Assembly: GCA_041485885.1 (NCBI GenBank)
Contig: JBGPKL010000013.1
Coordinates: 1 to 64,000, forward strand
Reading direction: 5' to 3'
From: JACQFZ01 sp041485885
Lineage (GTDB): Bacteria > Pseudomonadota > Gammaproteobacteria > Acidiferrobacterales > Sulfurifustaceae
Length of the DNA stretch: 64,000 bases
Shown: piece by piece, positions 60,260-64,000 of the stretch
Layout of the letters: every line of letters begins with the position of its first letter
Numbering within the stretch: position 1 is the first letter of the stretch
Made by a program: the position numbers and the translations under genes
The notes under the pieces: generated by a model
The model's database searches: none
What the model saw: the letters and a program-made list of their open reading frames with translations, nothing else
What the model was told of the DNA's origin: nothing

Positions 60260-61210
60260 ATGCAGGCATATATTATCCGCCGGCTGCTCGCGCTCATACC
60301 GACTCTCATATTCGCGAGCCTCATCGTTTTCGTCACCGTGCGTCTCATTCCGGGGAGCATCATCGATTTGATGATGACCCAGAACGTATCGGCGACGGAG
60401 AAAGACCGGGCGACGCTCGAGGCGGCGCTCGGGCTCGATCGACCGATGTACATCCAATATTTTCGCTGGGCTGGCAACGTGCTGCGCGGCGATCTCGGCG
60501 AGTCGTTGTGGCAAGGCACGCCGGTGGCGCACGAGATCTTCGCGCGTCTGCCGATCACCCTCGAGCTTGCGCTGCTGGCGTTGGTCGTGTCCATCGCTGT
60601 CGCCATTCCGATCGGTGTTTACTCGGCGATTCGCCAAGACACGGCCGGCGACTACTCGACGCGCTCGATTTCGATTTTGATGCTCGCGATCCCGAGCTTC
60701 TGGTTGGGTACGCTGGTGATGGTGTTCCCGTCGATCTGGTGGGGCTGGTCGCCGCAAATAAAATTCGTTCCGTTCTTACAGGATCCGTTGCAAAACCTGA
60801 ATCAAATGTTTCTGCCCGCGATCATTCTCGGCACCTCGCTCGCGGCCATCACCATGCGCGTGACGCGCACGACGATGCTCGAAGTACTGCGCCAGGATTA
60901 CATCCGCACCGCGTGGGCGAAAGGCTTGGACGAGCGCGTGGTGGTTCTGCGCCATGCGTTGCGCAACGCGTTGATCCCGGTGGTCACGCTGATCGGCGTC
61001 GAAATTGCGGCGGTGGTGAGCGTGGCGATCGTGCTGGAGCAGATCTTCGTCATCCCCGGCATCGGTCTGTTGTTGATTGACGCGGTTAGCCAGCGCGACT
61101 ACCCGATCATCACCGGAATATTTCTCGTCGTCGGCGTGTGCGTGCTGCTGATCAATCTGCTCATCGATTTGAGTTACGGGCTGATCGATCCACGGGTGAG
61201 GTACCGCTGA
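60260..61210 (+). CDS. Dpp/Opp-type ABC transporter permease (DppB-like)
   Basis: A 316-residue permease with six helices. The N-terminus MQAYIIRRLLALIPTLIFAS and RLIPGSIIDLMMTQNVS are DppB-like, and the EAA loop DYIRTAWAKGLDERVVVLRH near residue 213 contacts the ATPases. It imports peptides, opines or other large polar compounds with the partners below. Its stop overlaps the next ATG by one base (TGATG). The 293-base gap before it shows no clear feature. Confidence 0.88.
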   Translation: MQAYIIRRLLALIPTLIFASLIVFVTVRLIPGSIIDLMMTQNVSATEKDRATLEAALGLDRPMYIQYFRWAGNVLRGDLGESLWQGTPVAHEIFARLPITLELALLALVVSIAVAIPIGVYSAIRQDTAGDYSTRSISILMLAIPSFWLGTLVMVFPSIWWGWSPQIKFVPFLQDPLQNLNQMFLPAIILGTSLAAITMRVTRTTMLEVLRQDYIRTAWAKGLDERVVVLRHALRNALIPVVTLIGVEIAAVVSVAIVLEQIFVIPGIGLLLIDAVSQRDYPIITGIFLVVGVCVLLINLLIDLSYGLIDPRVRYR

Positions 61211-62106
61211 TGACGGATCTCGCCGACCGCGCATTGCCGCGAATCGCGCGCGAGCGCAGCGCGTCGCTGCAGTTCTTGATCCGCTTGTTTCGCGAGAAGC
61301 CGCTCGGCGCGGCCGGCGCGGTGATTTTTATTCTGTTCTTGTTTTGCGGCGTGTTCGCGGGTCTGCTGGCCCCCTTCGGCGTGAATGAGATCAGTCCGAT
61401 CAACCGGCTGCGGCCGCCGTCGGCGGCATTTCCGCTCGGCACTGATTTTCTCGGTCGCGACATGCTCTCGCGCCTGCTGTATGGCGCGCGGCTCTCGGTC
61501 ATCATCGGTTTCTGCGCCGCCGGGCTGTCGATCATCGTGTCGGTGGTGATCGGCATCGTTTCCGGCTACCTCGGCGGTCGCACCGACATGATCACTCAAC
61601 GATTCGTCGACGCCTGGCAGTCGTTTCCCGCGCTCGTCATTCTGATCGTCGCGGTGGCGGTGCTCGGCCCCGGCATGCCGCAGATCATTGGCGTGCTCGC
61701 GCTGCTGTTCGGCATCGCCGGCTCGCGCATCATCCGCGGCGCGGTCGTCTCGGTGCGCGAACACATGTACGTCCACGCCGCGCAGTCGATCGGCGCCGGA
61801 ACGGCGTGGATCGTGTGGCGCCATATATTGCCGAACGTGGTTCCGCTCGTCATCGTGCTGTTCACGTCGCGTGTCGGTGCCGTGATTCTCGCGGAAGCGG
61901 CGCTCTCGTTCCTCGGGTTCGGAGTGCCGCCGCCGGCGCCGACCTGGGGCGGGATGTTGAGCGGCAGCGCGCGCACTTATATGTATCAGGCGCCGTGGCT
62001 CGCGCTCGCGCCGGGCCTGTGTTTGACGATCGTCGTTTACGCGGTCAACGTTTTTGGCGATGCGCTGCGCGATCTGCTCGATCCGCGCATGCGCGGGAGC
62101 CGCTAA
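61210..62106 (+). CDS. Dpp/Opp-type ABC transporter permease (DppC-like)
   Basis: A 298-residue permease starting MTDLADRALPRIARERSASL, with the FPLGTDFLGRDMLSRLLYGA segment and EAA-type MYVHAAQSIGAGTAWIVWRH typical of DppC/OppC. The C-terminal DALRDLLDPRMRGSR is standard for the family. ATG 61210 is used because it overlaps the previous stop, indicating translational coupling. Confidence 0.9.
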   Translation: MTDLADRALPRIARERSASLQFLIRLFREKPLGAAGAVIFILFLFCGVFAGLLAPFGVNEISPINRLRPPSAAFPLGTDFLGRDMLSRLLYGARLSVIIGFCAAGLSIIVSVVIGIVSGYLGGRTDMITQRFVDAWQSFPALVILIVAVAVLGPGMPQIIGVLALLFGIAGSRIIRGAVVSVREHMYVHAAQSIGAGTAWIVWRHILPNVVPLVIVLFTSRVGAVILAEAALSFLGFGVPPPAPTWGGMLSGSARTYMYQAPWLALAPGLCLTIVVYAVNVFGDALRDLLDPRMRGSR

Positions 62107-62155
62107 TGCAAGAGCAAGGCGGCGCTAACGATAACTTGTGGGAGGGTAGAGTGTC

Positions 62156-63901
62156 ATGACGAACGCAGCAACGAAACCAAGTACGAACGACCGCGCGACG
62201 CGCGTTCCGTCCAAGACCCGGATGCTGGTGGGTACTTTCGTGCTCGCACTGGCGACTAGCGCGGGCGCAGCCGTCGCGCAGGGGCCGAAGCCGCAATACG
62301 GCGGAACTTTGGAAGTCATTACTCTTTATCCGACCCTGACCGCGCTTTCCTGGGACCCGGCCGACTGGGTTTGGAAAAACAATCACGACACCGGCAGCTA
62401 CTACGAGCAGCTCTTCTCCGGCGATCTGGACAAGAGCGTGCGCAAGGGCGGCAAATACAAATTCTTCTTCGATGGCTGGCTGCCGAGCGCGGCGATCCGG
62501 GGTGAGCTGGCCGAGCGCTGGGAATGGAAGGAAAAGCCGCTACGTGTCGTGGTCACGTTACGCAAAGGCATCATGTTTCCGGATAAGCCGGGCGTCATGA
62601 AATCGCGCGAGCTGACCGCGGAAGACGTTGCCTTCAGCTGGGCGCGGGTCGACAAGAGCCCGAAGAAGATCGCGGGCTACTACGACTTCGTCGAGAAGGT
62701 GGAGGCGCGCGACAAATATACGGTGGTGTTCACGTTCAAGGAGTACAACGCCGAATGGGACTACCGCTACGGCTGGGGCTATTACTCTGCGGTCGTACCC
62801 AAGGAGATTGCCAACGTCGACTCGCGCGACTGGAGGAATGGCGTTGGTACCGGGCCGTTTCAAATCGCCGAGTTCGTCCCCGGGAATTCCCAGACCTACG
62901 CGAAGAATCCGATTTACTGGGACAAGGAGAAACTCGACGGTGTTGCGTACCAGCTTCCGTTCGTGGACAAGATCATCTACCGCACCGTCAAGGACGAAGC
63001 GACGCAGCTTGCGGCGCTGCGTACCGGCAAGGTCGACATGCTCGAGCTGATCCGCTGGAACAACGTCGATGAGATGAAGAAGAGCGCGCCGCAACTCAAG
63101 TGGTCCAGGTATCTGGCGAACGCCGGGCAGTTTCTGGTAATGCGCACTGACCAAAAGCCATTCGACGACATCCGCGTGCGCCGCGCGCTCAACTTGGCGG
63201 TTAACAAGCAGGAGATCGTGCAGAGTTACTACGGCGGAAACGCCGAGCTCTTCGCCTACCCGATGCATCCCGATTTCGTCGGCTATTACGAGCCCTTGGA
63301 GAAAATGCCGGCGTCGGTGCAGGAGCTTTTTACCTACAATCCCGAGAAGGCGAAGAAACTCCTCGCCGAGGCGGGCTACCCGAACGGCTTTACGTTCAAG
63401 GTGCAATTCACCACCGCCAATTTCGATCACGTAGATCTGCTGCCGCTCGTTGCGGGCTATTTGGAGAAGGTCGGCGTTAAGATGGAAATCGAGCCGATGG
63501 AATACAGCGTATTTCTCGCGGCGATGACGAAGAAGACGCACGCGGCCGGCTACTTCATGCTGCTCGGCCACACCAACCCGACGACGGTGATCCGCAAAAG
63601 TTTCGTCAGCGGAGAAATGTGGAACCCGTCGATGTGGGCGGACGCGGCGTTCGACAAGAAGATGGCCGACGTCTTCCACACGCGCGATGAGGCGAAGCGG
63701 CAGAAGCTGATTCGAGAGATGTCGGTCGAGGTGTTGGAAAAGGCGCCGCACCTCTGGTTACCGACGCCCTATGTCTACGCCGCGTGGTGGCCGTGGGTGC
63801 AGAACTACAACGGCGAGCTGCGCGCTGGCGCGGTGCGCCCCGGACCGATCTACGCGCGGCTTTGGGTCGATCAGGAAATGAAAAAGAAGATGGGGTACTG
63901 A
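62156..63901 (+). CDS. Dpp/Opp-type ABC transporter substrate-binding protein
   Basis: A 581-residue family-5 solute-binding protein. Residues 20-43 hold a signal-type helix (MLVGTFVLALATSAGAAVAQ) after a basic stretch, then PQYGGTLEVITLYPTL and family segments GVGTGPFQIAEFVPGNSQTY and RVRRALNLAVNKQEIVQSYY. It is longer than classic DppA because of a charged N-terminal extension. Peptide, opine or aromatic-derived ligands are possible. GGAGGG precedes the start by some ten bases. Confidence 0.87.
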   Translation: MTNAATKPSTNDRATRVPSKTRMLVGTFVLALATSAGAAVAQGPKPQYGGTLEVITLYPTLTALSWDPADWVWKNNHDTGSYYEQLFSGDLDKSVRKGGKYKFFFDGWLPSAAIRGELAERWEWKEKPLRVVVTLRKGIMFPDKPGVMKSRELTAEDVAFSWARVDKSPKKIAGYYDFVEKVEARDKYTVVFTFKEYNAEWDYRYGWGYYSAVVPKEIANVDSRDWRNGVGTGPFQIAEFVPGNSQTYAKNPIYWDKEKLDGVAYQLPFVDKIIYRTVKDEATQLAALRTGKVDMLELIRWNNVDEMKKSAPQLKWSRYLANAGQFLVMRTDQKPFDDIRVRRALNLAVNKQEIVQSYYGGNAELFAYPMHPDFVGYYEPLEKMPASVQELFTYNPEKAKKLLAEAGYPNGFTFKVQFTTANFDHVDLLPLVAGYLEKVGVKMEIEPMEYSVFLAAMTKKTHAAGYFMLLGHTNPTTVIRKSFVSGEMWNPSMWADAAFDKKMADVFHTRDEAKRQKLIREMSVEVLEKAPHLWLPTPYVYAAWWPWVQNYNGELRAGAVRPGPIYARLWVDQEMKKKMGY

Positions 63902-63947
63902 CGACATCGATCGAGCCGCCGGCCCCGCATCGAAGGGCAGCGCAACG

Positions 63948-64000
63948 ATGACTCAGTCCACTCTCAGCGTCAGAGATCTCTCGGTTTCGTTCCGCACCGA
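63948..64000 (+). CDS. Dpp/Opp-type ABC transporter ATP-binding protein, N-terminus (partial)
   Basis: The first 17 codons, MTQSTLSVRDLSVSFRT, match the N-terminus of DppD/OppD ATPases; the Walker motifs lie beyond the window. It starts 47 bases after the binding-protein stop with GAAGGG upstream. Identification rests on the short N-terminus and operon position. Confidence 0.7.
   Translation, partial: MTQSTLSVRDLSVSFRT

Noticed and set aside
1..64000. CRISPR arrays, tRNA and rRNA genes
   Set aside because: No regularly spaced direct repeats, tRNA cloverleaf or rRNA-like sequence was found by reading.

Overview
The window is high-G+C bacterial DNA with proteobacterial gene content (FadB/FadA/FadE/FadD beta-oxidation operon, TRAP and Dpp/Opp transporters, LemA/TPM operon, CHASE2 Ser/Thr kinase, ATTCCC-N8-GGGAAT dispersed repeats). 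A Beta- or Gammaproteobacterium with a versatile catabolic lifestyle is the most likely source. No rRNA, tRNA or CRISPR array was seen, so the taxonomy is inference.

Layout. 1-0.6 kb: end of an ISL3-family insertion sequence that has cut off the C-terminus of a pyridoxamine-oxidase-fold gene. 0.7-3.6 kb: Vgb-like propeller, GNAT, GFA-family protein and a truncated GNAT. 3.5-11.7 kb: minus-strand fatty-acid beta-oxidation operon (fadB-fadA-fadE type-fadD-small protein), divergent from a TetR regulator, with two tandem palindromes between them. 11.7-13.8 kb: an intergenic stretch packed with inverted repeats, a small ORF and a C-terminally anchored exported protein. 13.9-15.7 kb: low-G+C type II restriction-modification pair (methylase with N-terminal HTH, convergent PD-(D/E)XK nuclease). 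15.9-20.3 kb: CHASE2 kinase and a LemA-TPM-thioredoxin operon. 20.7-26.8 kb: assorted catabolic genes (MmyB-type regulator, alpha/beta hydrolase, MDR reductase, FlK-like thioesterase, CMD protein, SDR).

27.4-36.0 kb is a surface-polysaccharide island: flippase, GT4 glycosyltransferase, Tat-targeted small protein, FkbM methyltransferase, GMC oxidoreductase, SGNH-like protein and MBOAT acyltransferase. It is bracketed by two copies of an SDR plus cytochrome-c/copper-monooxygenase gene pair that have decayed reciprocally: on the left the SDR is intact and the copper gene is a remnant, on the right the reverse.

38-46 kb: exported metallo-beta-lactamase-fold protein with a strong terminator, aromatic/aspartate-type aminotransferase, hydrolase, GST, MocR-type regulator, GNAT and a frameshifted oxidase-fold pseudogene. 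46.3-50.6 kb: cyanate operon (DJ-1/PfpI protein, Tat-type NrtA/CmpA-like binding protein, permease, ATPase, cyanase) in which the ATPase appears inactivated by a deletion of about 61 bp. 50.6-58.0 kb: FAD/Fe-S 2-hydroxyacid dehydrogenase divergent from a glyoxylate aminotransferase and a complete TRAP transporter, with a perfect palindrome in the shared promoter region. 58.1-64 kb: feruloyl-CoA-synthetase-like ligase followed by a Dpp/Opp-type ABC transporter that runs off the window end.

The least explained signals are the multi-hairpin element at 11.8-12.15 kb, the reciprocal duplication around the polysaccharide island, the restriction-modification pair with its upstream palindrome, and the broken cyanate transporter.
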